NCBI GenBank assembly: GCA_013365365.1
Contig: JABVXU010000240.1
Coordinates: 1 to 64,000, forward strand
Length of the DNA: 64,000 nt
Reading direction: 5' to 3'
Origin: Cruorifilaria tuberocauda
Lineage: Eukaryota; Nematoda; Chromadorea; Rhabditida; Onchocercidae
In this document: positions 25,301-38,100 of the stretch, in pieces
Layout: the number at the start of each line of letters is the position of its first letter
Numbering within the stretch: the first letter of the stretch is position 1
The notes under the pieces: generated by a model
Told to the model about the DNA's origin: nothing
The model's database searches: none
The model's input: only the letters and a program-made list of their open reading frames with translations
Program-made: the position numbers and the translations under genes

Positions 25301-28300
25301 TTTATTTTTGATTTTTTTAAAAATTTTTAATTTTATCATATTTTTATTATTTTTAGCAAAATAAACAATTCTTAACATTTATCATATCATTTGATCAAAA
25401 TGATCAATTATAATTTTTCAAATATTCAGAAAATAATTTCCAAATATTTCAAGTATTTGAAAATTTTCTCAATAGTTTATAGTTATTTGTTAAGAAAATT
25501 ACAAAAATGATAGGAATACTCTCCGTACTGATAACGAATGATAATTATGAATGTAAATGCATGTTAGTGATTAAAATATGAATGATAGTGATTAAAATAT
25601 GAATATAAGTGCATGATAGTGATTAAAATATGAATATAAGTGCATGATAGTGATTAAAATATGAATGTAAATGCATGATAGTGTAGGTACAAATGATAAA
25701 GAATGATGCTGAAGACTGATATGTTTGATTTGATGCAAATTTTCTATTCGTTTAAAAAAACTAAACTTCGATTTTTTTTTATCATTTGTATTTGAATTTA
25801 GAATGATATTTTAAAGCTTAATCGAAGTTTTTTTTTTAAAAAAAAAGCTTCTATTAATCTTTAAAATATCACTCTAAATTCACTACAGTGATAAAAACAT
25901 TCTTCATTTTGCTGAAAATTATCAGTAAAATGATTGTAATAAATTTTTCCAATGAAATTAATTTAAACCGGTTTGCTACTAATACTTTCCGGTTTCAAAA
26001 TACTCAAAAAGTTGTGGAAGGAAAAAAAATTATTCAAAAAAGACAAAATATAAAATGAAAAAAAAAACTTTTTTTTTTTTTCAGAGTGAAAGTAATTGCG
26101 ATGACAATAATATTTACGGCGAAGAAAAGCAAACTGAATTGACAACGATGAAAAGTAAAATGACGCTAGGGAGAAGCTTAAAATTAATTAGTTGCGTGTT
26201 ATCCGTATTGCTAACCATAGCATCATGCATAGGCAAAATTGATTTTCTACGTGTAAAAAAAATTTTTCCTTGATAAATTAATCAAGAAATGATAAGAAGC
26301 TATTTGATTATTGAGAAATTACAGATTTCAAAAATGGCTATAACTGTAGTCGATCGACGCCATCTATTTTACCATCTTTTGAAGCAGAAAAATCAAGTTG
26401 GTTTAGAAATTTAAATTAAATGAATGAGTAATAGGTTTGAAAGAATTTTAATTTGTTTGAATTCAAGCAATTATTGATTTGATAAATCGATAATTATCTT
26501 TGAGATAATTACTACGATAAGCTATAATAGGTTTGCAGTTAGCAGTACGTTAGAAGCTGAAATTATCATAACTAATTTACAGTTGAGAGTAATCACTTAG
26601 AAGATTATTCGAAACGAAACAGCAATCTTTGATAAATTCGGCTGAGAATGATGAAAACGGAAAGAATGGGAAATCATTACAGGCATTTTCCGGAAATGTT
26701 CCAGACACTCATCATTATCATGTGATGATAAGCATTGTCGTGAGCAGTTATACGATGAAAATTCAATGGTATCTTTTGATTTAATGATAACCTGATAAGA
26801 ATTAAATGTTAGCCTGATAAATGTTAGCCTGAATAATCAGCAAAACTTTTTTGATAACAAACAGGATTTTTTCATTATGAAAATTTTGCGCTTATAAATA
26901 CATTTTGCGCCAAATGCAAAATTATCAAATCACAAAATATAAAACAATCATTGATATCAATCATTCATTATCACTATCATTTAATCATTATCACTATAAA
27001 TTAATAATACGAATTGGCATGAATGAAACAAATTAATTAAAATTTGAAATAATTAATAAATTTATTTTTCAAAAAATTGCATCAAATTTCATATTTGCTA
27101 ATTTATTACAAATTGTGAGAATTTTTAAATAAAAATCTCATTTGATTTAAACAAAATTTCACAACATATTAATATAAACGTATAAATTTCATTACGTAAA
27201 CGTTGCAAATTCATTAAGTGAAACGTAAAGATACAAACTTCGTTAACGTGAAATGCAAACATATAAACTTCGTTACGTAAGGCATATTTTTCTTTGAAAG
27301 CGAAATGAAAAAACTAATTTTGAAGAAAAAGACTAAAGAAAAAATTTTTCTGATAAATTTTTCTTATCAATTGAATAAATTGCCGGAAAAATTGTTTGGC
27401 TATGAGGGCAAAATGGAAATTCCGTTGAGGGACGATAAATGGATTCTTGAATGGATTAATGGCCAACCATTCGAGAAATGCAATCATGAAACCGGAAGTG
27501 CTTCCGTTAACAGCAGGTATTGTGCACTTTTTTCCTCCTCATGCATTGGACGGAATGAATTGATGAGTTTTTGCTACCAAAAAATAAAAAAAAATTATAA
27601 ATTTCTTACAGTTAAATTGATTATAAATTTCTTACAGTTAAATTGAGTATGTTAATTAATGACTAATTATCAATAAGTTAATTAATTAATTATCTTAAAA
27701 GCAATTAACCTGAAAATTTTAATTTAAGTGTAAAATATAAATTGAATTGAACATTTTTTCCATTACAGTAGCAGTACTAACGGAGAAAGTACGAGAATCT
27801 CTGAAATTACAGAATATGATAATGATAACGATGATGATGATGATGGTAATGAAACATTATCATATGATAATAGGTAATTTTAATCATCCAATTTAATTAG
27901 TAATACTGATAAGATGATAAGAAAAAATTGTTAAAAAGTTTCTTTCAAACGAATGAAAATAATAGCATCTCTTATCTATATTCTTAATTAACTTTACGAG
28001 TAATAGCAACTTTCTTTTTGTGCCTCTTTCATAGTTACTATTACTTATATTTCAATAACACTTAAGTAAAAGTAATAGTAATTTTGTATTTCCATAAATA
28101 TGAATATTAACTTACTCTATAATTCATACTTCAGATATCAACAGAATGAATTGAATTGGCTAAGAGCGATCATAAACAGGCAGAAAGCTAAAATTCAAGA
28201 GCTTAACGAAGGGAAGAAAATGTTAGCCATCGAATTGGCGCAACTCAAAGATGCAATGTTTGTTTACGGAAATTTTCTTCCCATTCAACTTTTTCCTTTG

Positions 28301-31300
28301 CTTTCCTCGCATTCACTTTATCATATCCATTAATCATGAGAAAATTATTAATTTTTCAAAAATAATTCAATTTAATTTTTTTAAGTTTGAAATAAAAATT
28401 TTCTCTGCATGACGTTTAGGTTGAAAAAAAAAGGCAAAAAATTTAACTCTTAAAATTTCAGCTTAACTTTTAACTTTTCTTCTTCCTCTCTCTCTCTCTC
28501 TCTCTCTTTATCTTTCTTTCTATCATATTTTTAAGAATGATAAAATTAAAAGATTAATTATTTGTTTGTCTTCTTTTACTTACTTTGTTTTCTTTCTTTT
28601 ACTTACTTTGCTGAAAATACTAAATGAATTTTTCGAAATGTCACAACGACAAATTTAACAACCGAACAAAAATTTTCGCTGGCAAATCGAAATAAATTCT
28701 TGAACAGTGAAGTGATCCGATTGTTGAAACGCTGTGCTTCACAACAAAAACAAACTTTTCAATTGAAGCAGTAAGTTGCAATTCCATGATTTCTTCTGCT
28801 TTTAAATTACTCGAAATTACATTTTAATATAAGTTTGTATCAGTAATAGTAAAAGTCGTGAAATAACTATTTGCCTTAAACCAATTACATACTTCACTTT
28901 GAAACTTAATTAATCTTTTAAATAACTAATAACTTTAAATACTTTTGAATAACTAATAACTAATAACTTTACTCTAAAATCAGCATTACTTTGTAATAAA
29001 TTAAGCTCTATATTAAATACCAGTATATTAGTATAGTAATTCTATCATTATTGAAGGTTGCATACTTACTTAAAAATACTTCAAATAATTGAAGTATTTC
29101 AAAATTAAAATTGCTAATTTAATACTATTCATCAAATTTTTACTAATGAAAGTTAATCTATTAAGATTACTCAATTAACCCCAAATTTAATAGATTTTTT
29201 TTTGAATTTAAATTTCAATTCAAAAAATTCTCATCTTTAGATTTAACGAAAAGTTAATGGAAGATTTGAATAATTTTAAACGAGAATATGTATTTTTGCT
29301 ACAAAGTTGTATTAAAATTCCACTTGATGAGCAACAATCTGTCGATGTACTTCAAGTTAAATTACTCGGTAGCCAGATTGTAAGTTTCAATCAATTATTT
29401 GTAGAGTTTCAATAATGATAATGGAAATATTTACCTATTTAATTTTTACCTATTTATCATCTATTTATAAATTCAGAGTAATATTTCTCTTTTTTCTAAT
29501 GATACTTTCTTACTTGTGAAATAAGTAAATATCAAAAATATTTCTTATCATTCATTATCACTCTGATAACTTTATATTTTTCTCATAGCATAAGAAACGT
29601 GTGATAAGCTTATTGAATGAAGCGCGAGCAATTGATCCAACATTACCAACTTTTGAAAGGTATTCTTTTATTGTCATACAATAATTCGTTTTTTAATTTA
29701 ATAAAAATATTTTTTTTGAAATTTTAAAATTTAAAATTATTATTACTATTATTAGAATTCATTTCAATAAATTGTAATATTTTTAAAAAATTTTAAAACA
29801 ATTTATAAATTTAATTTGCTATGAATTGTTGTTTTCTTTTTTTTCTCTTTCTTTCTTATCTATTCCTTTATTATACTTATCACCTTATCACTTTATATTC
29901 TCATTTTGTTCCTTAAAGTTTAACAATATTTGGAAATTATTTGGATATCTTTGGATTTCAACGATCATTCGATGATGAAGAATTAGCATTGCACTATATT
30001 TGCACACAATTGCATGCACTCTATTTGGAGTGCACACCTGCACAGTTGCAACATCGAATTACATGGAAACGATACTTGCATGATTGCAATTATCAACTTT
30101 GTAATCGGGTAAAGTTTGATTATTTGATCAATATAGCATTGAGAGGAAATTAATCGGTGATAATTTGTGATAGTAGGATCAGGAAGTAATCGATAAAATA
30201 AATGACCATTTGGTGATAAAATTGAAAAGTCATTGATATGATTATATTGAGTCATATTTTATAATTTACCTAATTACTTAGGTAAATTTAGGTGAATTGT
30301 AGAATATGACCCGAATAGAAGCGAGTTTTTAGCATTAATATTATATAAAAGTGATAATACTAGGTGTCATATATTAGCTCCACAAAATGTGAAACCTGGT
30401 GATCTTGTGGTATCAGGTTGAGTGGTTTGAGCACACCAGACCTTATTAACTTCTAAGTTAATTGAGAAAATTCTGTACCTGTGAAACCTGGTGGTCTTGT
30501 GATATCAGGTTGAGTGGTTTGAGCACTCCAGACTTTATTAACTTCTAAATTAACTGGAAAAATTCTAAAAGTACCAATCTCTCTAAGTGATTTATCATCT
30601 TGAAAGTAATGTCTATACATTAAGTAAATTGTTAGGAAAAAAATTAGTGAAATTATCATATCACTAGTGATAATATTCAGAAATGATAAATTAATAAGAG
30701 CTAAGAATAAGCATTCATCAAAAAAAAAACAATTAATTGGCATGAAAAAGTTAAAAAGGATTTAGAGAAATTTCATATGAATATGAAATTTGAAATTTTC
30801 GAATTTTCCTTTGAAACAAGTTAAAAGGATGTTAGAGTGAGGTACGTATGCTTGTCCGAATTGGTATTCCGGCTGATCTAAGACCGACCATTTGGAAATT
30901 ACTCATTCATCAACAAGTTGCTGATATTAAGAAAAAATTTGGCAAATATTATTTCCGTGATTTATGCAGTACACGTGGATCACTTGATGAAACAGAGGTA
31001 GGTTCATTCTTTAATTTTTGGTTTTATGCAAATTTCATTTCCGTTCATTTCGATTTAATACTTTCTTTTACTTTATTCTTATGATATATTTCAGACTTTC
31101 TTCTACTTTAATTACTATTATTACTTATACATTTTTCGTATAACTTATCGAAATTCTTTAATTCATTTTTAAAATTTACCTTAATATTCGTTTTTTTTCT
31201 TGATTTAATAATAAATATTTAGGTATTAATTTAATTGAATTTATATGAATTTTTTTTTCTGCTCAAAATTAATGCAAAATTTAATTTCTATTTATAATTT

Positions 31301-32933
31301 ATTTTTCTACAAATTGAATTCCAGTACAGAGATAATCATCAAAAACAAATAACGCTAGATTTACTACGTACGTTACCTGGAAATATATATTTCATGTCAC
31401 CAACGTGTAAAGGGGTTCGTTTTCAATCGATTAAGTCATTCTTTTTCAAAAAATTAAATTAATTCATTTTTTTTTTTTGGAAATTCATTTCGCCACTGTA
31501 ATAAATAAATGAAATGATGGATTATATTTCCATCGCATTTCTTTTCATATTCATTTATCTAAGCTAAAATAGAATATTGAATGCTAAATTTAAAATCTAA
31601 ATGAGGTTTCGATCGTGTTACTTTCATTTTTATTTTAACCTTATATACTATAAAAGTTTCAGATTAATTTTCTTATACACTTCTAAATGTCAGTCTTGAC
31701 AATTTGTAGATTCAACAGCTAGAACAGGTACTCCGTGCTTTCTGTTTCCATAATCCGGTAATCGGATATTGTCAAGGAATGAATTTCATTGCTGGAACAG
31801 CAATGCTCTTCCTCGGTATTGAAGATACATTTTGGTTTTTGGTTGCAGTTACTGAAAGATATTTCGATAAGTCATATTTCGATTATGCATTAACCGGAGC
31901 ACAGGCTGATCAGGTATCCGTTCCGTTCTAAGCTTTGAAAAGATGAGTTCCGATAAGTCATATTTCGATTACGCATTAACCGGAGCACAAGCTGATCAGG
32001 TATCCGTTCTAAGCTTTGAAAAGATGAGTTCCGATAAGTCATATTTCGATTATGCATTAACCGGAGCACAAGCTGATCAGGTATCCGTTCCGTTCTAAGA
32101 TTTGAAAAGATGAGTTCCGATAAGTCATATTTCGATTATGCATTAACCGGAGCACAAGCTGATCAGGTATCCGTTCTAAGCTTCGATTTTGATTTTGAAA
32201 TGGGATGATCGAATTCATCAAACAATAAATATCCCATTGTTTGAAATATGGAAAATTCAGGAAACATCCGTTAAAATCGTTAAATAAATATTTCCATCAA
32301 TAATAAGGTAAAGTAAATAAATAAATAATTGCAGGAGGTACTAAAAGAATTGGTAACAAGGAGATTACCTCGATTAGCTGCACATTTAGATCAATATGGT
32401 ATTGATTTAGCTACGGTAACACTAAATTGGTTCCTAGCAATATTTTATGATGCTGTACCTTTTCAGGTATTTCATTACTTGTAAAAATTTTCTCAAATGA
32501 AATTTTAATTAATTAATTAATTATGCATAGAAATATATATTTTTTTCATCGTTTCTAAAATAAAAACAAAAGTTATTCAATATGCTTTTCTGTTTTTCTT
32601 TAAACTTCGATTAATTAAAGCCTAAATGTTTTGCTGTTTTGTAAATTAAAAAAAAAAAATTAAAAATTAAATCATTTCATTAAAACATATATGCTGGAAA
32701 ATTTTGCAATGGTTAGATATGTGATAAGTTGGAACAAAATGATACGATTACTTCCCCGAAGCAAAATCAAATTATAAATTAATTCATATGCAAATTTATG
32801 ATCCGCTTTAACAACCATGCATGAAATCACTCCGGGAATTTGCAACAAGATATGAAAATATTACATATGTACAGGAAAGTTTCCGGTTTTCCAAAATGAT
32901 TCATTTACATATCAAAATTAAGCAACGAACAAA

Positions 32934-32977
<44 letters not shown>

Positions 32978-34840
32978 GGCAAATACTCACTCCACCCCCA
33001 CCCCCCCAAATTCATTTCAAATTTATCCAAATCATTCCCGATGAAAAAGGTCTCCAATACTGATGTCAAATATTTGTTATACTTACTACTTTCCCGATAA
33101 ACATTTCATAGTTGAAATTGTCATTGATACAATTTCCTCCGATATTAGCCAATGTTTTTTTTTTTTTTTTACTCTAACAATTTCTATTTACTTCTATTCA
33201 TTTATTTTACGTGACCTAATTTTACTCATATTTTCTTCCATACGTGACCTAATTTTACTCATATTTTCTTCCATACGTGACCTAATTTTATTCATATTTT
33301 CTTCCATACGTGACCTTTAACTTAGTGAAAAACAAATACGATACAATAACAATATATATTTTGCTGTAATTCGACTATTTCCTATCAAAATGATAAAAAT
33401 TTTTTCCCCGTTGAAATGTTAAGCCATAAGCCCGTAAATGCACTATGTTGCTAATTATGTGCATTTGGGAATTAGCAGCACGGCGCATTTGCGCGCAATC
33501 TGGCTAGGCCTATTAATATACTCTACTACTAGCCTATTACTATATACTACTACTATTTAATCTCTACAATTACCTATTTAAAAAAATGAAGTTTCAATTT
33601 AAAAAGAAAAACAAAAAGAATGAGTAATTAATTAATTATCTTTTGCTTCTTTTGTTTTTTTTTTTTTATAGACAATGATTCGAATTTGGGATTGTTTCCT
33701 TCTGGATGGTACAAAAGTGCTCTTTCGATTTGCGCTTGCAATTCTATCCATTCATGAGAAGGAAGTACTTCAACGAAGTGATACCATATCAGTTATCAAA
33801 ATTCTCAAAGCATCTGTTCGTCTAACATATGATTATGAAGGACTATTAAATGTTAGTAGTATGAATAAAGTTTAAAGAAATAAACTTCCTGATATCGGTT
33901 ATCAATAAATAATTAAATATCAAAATGAGCAATCCTAAAATACTTTATCATTCTCGACAATAAAAAAAAATTTATTTCCTGTCTTTTAATTTATATTAAA
34001 TGCGTATTAAATTAAATTCATATTCATATTAAATATCCGCTAAATAAAGTTAAGTGCGAAAGTATATAAGTATATGGGTATAAAAGTATAAAAATATATA
34101 AGTATAAAAGTTATATTGAGTTATATTAGGTATTAAGTTATATTAAGTATATGAGTATTAAAAAGAAAATAAACAATTCAAAGTATATAAGTATGAAAGT
34201 TATATTAGGTATTAAGTTATATTAAGTATATGAGTATAAAAAAAATAAACAATTAAAACCATATAAGTATGAAAGTTATATTAGGTATTAAGTTATGTTA
34301 AGTGCACAAGTATAAAAAAGAAATAAACAATTCGAAGTATATAAGTATGAAAGTTATATTAGGTATTAAGTTATATTAAGTATATGAGTATTAAAAAGAA
34401 AATAAACAATTGAAAGTATATAAGTATGAAAGTTATATTAGGTATTAAGTTATGTTAAGTGCACAAGTATAAAAAAGAAAATAAACAATTCGAAGTATAT
34501 AAGTATGAAAGTTATATTAGGTATTAAGTTATATTAAGTATATGAGTATAAAAGAGAAAGTAAAAAATTAAAATTATCTAAGTACCACTAATTTATTCAC
34601 ACAAAAAAAAAAGATTCAATATTGAATATAATATATTGAAAATGAGGAAAAGGAAAATTCTAAAAATTCTAGTTGGCATTCGACAGTATCCATCCGTTTC
34701 CTTCACGTACTGAAATTGAACATAAACAAAAATGGTACTTAAATTTACTACGAGAACGATTAAGTCGCAAAGAACAATTACGAAAAGTATTCACATCGTT
34801 ATCATTGGTAACTCTTCTTATCATTCCTACAAATATTTGA
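22329..34840 (+). CDS. tbc-2: PH-coiled-coil-TBC Rab GTPase-activating protein (TBC1D2/TBC-2-like)
   Basis: Exons: 22329-22401, 22723-22903, 25114-25273, 26085-26154, about 27339-27516, 27769-27873, 28135-28257, 28708-28770, 29241-29379, 29589-29659, 29919-30108, 30842-30997, 31325-31414, 31710-31913, 32335-32466, 33672-33851, 34673-34840. Phases agree throughout, giving about 760 aa. The PH domain is at about 13-112 (GYLYIKTNGG, Trp104 in the last helix). An acidic Asn/Asp-rich linker and coiled coil follow, then a TBC domain from about 455. Both catalytic fingers are present: I512-x2-D515-x2-R518 and Y553-C-Q555-G-M. In this family the protein stimulates GTP hydrolysis by endosomal Rabs (Rab5/Rab7 class). 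The start ATG follows an in-frame TAA by three bases. The exon 5 border is the weakest. The last 11 codons may be read-through intron, because a GTAACT donor at 34808 would join in phase to 35320. Confidence 0.85.
24712..24813. repeat. 19-bp tandem repeat in intron 2 of the Rab-GAP gene
   Basis: ATATACCGTATAGATATTG is repeated about five and a half times, nearly identical, each unit with the near-palindrome TATACCGTATA. Confidence 0.9.
25547..25683. repeat. About 31-bp tandem repeat in intron 3
   Basis: AGTGATTAAAATATGAAT followed by (A/G)TAA(G/A)TGCATGAT recurs about four times with small length changes. Confidence 0.75.
25792..25882. repeat. Long imperfect inverted repeat in intron 3
   Basis: Arms of about 44 bases (25792-25835 and 25838-25882) pair almost continuously: TGAATTTAGA..GATATTTTAAAG on the left mirrors CTTTAAAATATC..TCTAAATTCA on the right, with an AAGCTT near each inner end and a T9/A9 tip. 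An RNA from this intron would form a long hairpin. Confidence 0.75.
27180..27285. repeat. Short degenerate tandem repeat in an intron
   Basis: ATATAAACTTCGTTACGTAA-like words recur about three times, with 26-36 bases between copies. Confidence 0.5.
30389..30568. repeat. Two-copy 92-bp tandem repeat in the intron before the TBC exons
   Basis: GTGAAACCTGGTG(A/G)TCTTGTG and TATCAGGTTGAGTGGTTTGA occur at 30389 and 30481 with only a few differences. The unit is richer in G+C than the intron around it. Confidence 0.85.
31865..32187 (+). repeat. Four-copy tandem repeat spanning a TBC exon end and its donor
   Basis: The unit (81-86 bp) starts at 31865, 31951, 32032 and 32118. The first copy is the real 3' end of exon 14: CGATAAGTCATATTTCGATT and onward, coding DKSYFDYALTGAQADQ, then the donor CAG|GTATCC. 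The next three copies reproduce the coding piece and donor within the intron. Between copies the sequence reads on into TAA about six codons after each donor (GTATCCGTTCCGTTCTAA, or shortened). Only the first donor therefore preserves the frame, and use of a later donor would truncate the protein inside the TBC domain. Confidence 0.9.
32937..32973. repeat. (AC)n microsatellite
   Basis: About 18 AC dinucleotides in an intron, followed by a C-rich run at 32992-33007. Confidence 0.95.
33209..33317. repeat. 33-bp tandem repeat, 3.3 copies
   Basis: ACGTGACCTAATTTTA(C/T)TCA followed by TATTTTCTTCCAT starts at 33209, 33242, 33275 and 33308. Almost identical copies in an intron of the Rab-GAP gene. 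Confidence 0.9.
34060..34560. repeat. About 75-bp tandem repeat, six copies
   Basis: Each unit contains AAGTATGAAAGTTATATTAG, GTATTAAGTTAT(A/G)TTAAGT, then (A)AGAAA(G)TAAACAATT. It fills the intron before the last TBC exon. Units alternate between two subtypes (TATATGAGTAT and GCACAAGTAT), suggesting that pairs were duplicated. Confidence 0.85.
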
Positions 34841-35114
34841 TTAGACGAAAAATTGAATGATAAAATGATTAGAAAAGTTTTACGTTTAAGTTTCACTTAT
34901 GCGCTATTAGTTTAAGTTAAAATTATACTATCGCATGAAATTAGCTTAAAGTTAAAATCAAAGTTTTATTTCTTCTATAATTCATAATAATTTATAAATC
35001 TATTTTAATTTACAAATCAGAGTCATTAGAAATGTGAAATTTCAAAAGGATAAATTTTAAAATATTTTAATTAATTTCATTGCTCACTTGAAAAATATCA
35101 TTCATTGTTGAAGA

Positions 35115-35132
35115 AAATTTCAGGCTATAATG
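35115..35132 (+). promoter_or_regulatory. Candidate trans-splice acceptor and ATG microexon
   Basis: A strong acceptor (AAAATTTCAG, ending at 35123) is followed by GCTATAATG and then a GTAATT donor at 35133. Splicing would place ATG in phase 0 before the exon at 35320, giving MERSRFP. It lies about 280 bases after the Rab-GAP stop codon, a spacing usual between genes of a nematode operon. This supports a separate downstream gene; the alternative is direct splicing from 34807. Confidence 0.4.
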
Positions 35133-38100
35133 GTAATTATAAGTATGAGTAATTTTAGTAATTACAAAATTATAATAACTGTCAAGTAAGTAAATAAACA
35201 AATAAACAAATGAGTCAAATGCATTAAATCAATAGTTAATCATTGAATATAAACAATTAGATAGGTAAATAGAATCAAGGTATGAATGGAGGAGTATAAT
35301 CGTATATTGTTGTTACCAGGAAAGATCTCGATTTCCAACAATCGAAGTTGTAACATTTAGCGTGGATCAGGAAGGTACAGGTTACATTTGTGCAGGTCAT
35401 CAAACGAAAGGTATTATTGTTCGTTTTAGTCTTACAAGTAAAATTTCAACCTTGGATAAACTTGATACTGAAGTAAGTTAAATTTTTCATAATTAATTAA
35501 TGTTATCTATGATAGAATATTGATTATATTTTCTTAACTAATTGCAAAGATATTATCGAAAATTAGCATAAGCTTTGGAAATTTGCATAATTGCTTGACA
35601 ACAATAGTTGAAATTAAATAAATTAAAATTAATGGAAATTTTTGATTAAATTTTATTCTAAAGAAAAAAGGATGAAATGTGAGAGTAGAAGAATGGAAAT
35701 TTATTCATCTCTTAGTAGAATTTAATTAAAGATAATCTCATCCATGCTAAAGGTAAACTTTAAATTAACCAAATTAGCTAAATTAAATTAAATTTTAAAT
35801 TAACTAAAGTATAATTTTAGTTCGATTGTAAAATTCTTTCCATGGCACTAAGAGATGGTGAAATTGCATATATTGCGCTATTGTCTCGTTATATAGTCGC
35901 ATTACATATTAAGAAGATAAAAAGGTATTACTTTATAATTTAATTAGTAACTGTTTAGTTTAAATTTACCATACCTTTGTAATTTGACAGTACTTTACTT
36001 TATTAATAATTTAATTTACTTATTTACCATATTTTTGTAATTTGACAGTACTTTACTTTATTAATAATTTAATTTACTTATTTACCATACCTTTGTAATT
36101 TGACATTACTCTATTATTAATTTAATTTAACAAATATATTTTTCCTAATCAAAGAATAACTTATTTTATATTGTACTGTATACAAAAATTATGCTAATTA
36201 GTTTTACAGTGAAATATTGTGGGAGTTAAAAATACCTGATATTGCACTTAAATTATTATACAAAGATGAACTTTTGTATGCTGCACTTGCCAACGGTGTA
36301 CTTATCATTTTTGAGGTATACTCTAAGTTTACTTATTAACAATTTCTTTTTTCATAAGTTTTACTATCAGAAAATTATGCATTGATAAATTATGAAGGCA
36401 TGAAAATTACAACTGAATCAACATGAAGTTCGAATTTATATGCGAGAAGAAAAGTAATTAAGAAACTAGAAGCGCAAAGTTCAAAATTAATATATTATTT
36501 ACTTTATTATATTATTTTAATATTACTTTATACTTTATTTACTTTATTTATAAGGTGATAATTATTGGCTAGCAAAATTATTTTGTAATTTGTATGATTC
36601 CCACTCCATTTTATCAATGATCATAAAATCATGCAATCAGTTTAGAATAATTGGATAGCTTTACTTGTTAGCATCAGTTATGAAAAAGTAAAGTAATAGA
36701 GAAAGATGAAACATTTGAAGTAATGAAATTTTGCTTGCTGAATTTTTACTTTTCAACTGCAAACAATAAGTTATGTTGAAAGTCATAAGTAATATTCATT
36801 GGAAAATTTATCAATACTGTTATCACAGTGCTAAATTCATCAATTATTCGTAATTTCCTTCGATCAGTTAATGAATAATTTTAAGAAATCTCAAAAAGCT
36901 TTGAGAGTATATTAATGCTAAAGTATTTTTTGCCTATTTGACTAAATTGAATTTGTAAGAGAGCCCAATGATCTGATAAGTATGATACTGAGGACTGAGC
37001 AATGAGCAAAGATGACTGAGCAATTTTCAACGTACAGCAGTTAAAACTTTAATCCATTTTTTTCATTTTTCCAAAAAATTTCAAAAGTTTTCATTATCTT
37101 TACAGTATATTACAAAGTTTTGAATGTGCCTATGAGCCATAAATACGATTAAAGTTAGAATTAAAAATTAGTCAAATATATATTTTGTCTGCAACATATA
37201 AATTATAAAGGTTAAATAAATTTCCTCCATGTCATTCAATTATTCGGCGCTTAATTCATTTCGAGAATTTTGCTTCGCATGATTATTAACTAATTAGCCT
37301 CATCTAGAACAAAAGAAAGTAAAGCGTTCACTGATAAAAAAAAATCACCGTATCATGATTCGGATTGATAACATTGATAACAATAGAATCTCATGATCAC
37401 CAATAATTAATCATAAAAATATTTAATTAATTTTTCAAAGAAAGAAATTTCTGAAATGAATATTTTTAGGATTCATAATATTGTATACGCTATTTGAATA
37501 AGTTGTAATCTGAATTGTTTCTGAATTAATTTAGTTTATTACTTTCTGTTCTGAATTGTAGAATGTAAATGAAATCATACCGAACGTTATCGAAATGCTT
37601 AATTTACCGATCAGTACAGCTCCAATTACAGAAATGAGCATTGTCGATGATACATTATGGCTTGCAACTGCATGCAAAGTAACAATCATTTGTACCAAGT
37701 AAGCTTAAGTAAACAAATTACTGTAATAGTCTTTTTTGCATATATTAACGGACAATATTCAAGTATTCCGGTTAATTCCAAAGCCTTCGTCAACAATGCA
37801 TGAATATCGGATCCGTATGTTTTACTTAACAAATAAGCCAAAGAAGATTTTCTGTTGTTAGTACATTTAGACAATGAATGCACTAACAATAATAATAGTG
37901 AACAAATAAGTTTTGACATTCTAAAATTTCATCAAAATCATAAAATACGAGAATAACTTACAATAAGTCATACTGTATTAATTAAATGCCGTAAAATCCT
38001 TATTTTACATATATTCTGCAACATTTGCACTTCTCATTAGTTAGAGTCATAATTAATTAATTAATTAATTAACTAGATTAATTAGCTTGCGAAATATTAT

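Noticed and set aside
28630..28707. Upstream extension of the coiled-coil exon (LTTEQKFSLANRNKFLNSEV)
   Set aside because: Protein-like, but there is no AG acceptor upstream before an in-frame stop, whereas CTTGAACAG at 28707 fits the phase exactly.
29983..30255. 90-codon minus-strand frame
   Set aside because: Antisense of the Rab-GAP exon 29919-30108.
33209..33317. Possible repeat-protein coding frame (RDLILLIFSSI units)
   Set aside because: Open only because 33 is a multiple of three; it lies inside an intron of the Rab-GAP gene.
37686..37919. 77-codon minus-strand frame with a signal-peptide-like start
   Set aside because: It lies in an intron of the propeller-like gene, overlaps that gene's donor and has no homologue I recognise. 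A small nested gene cannot be excluded.
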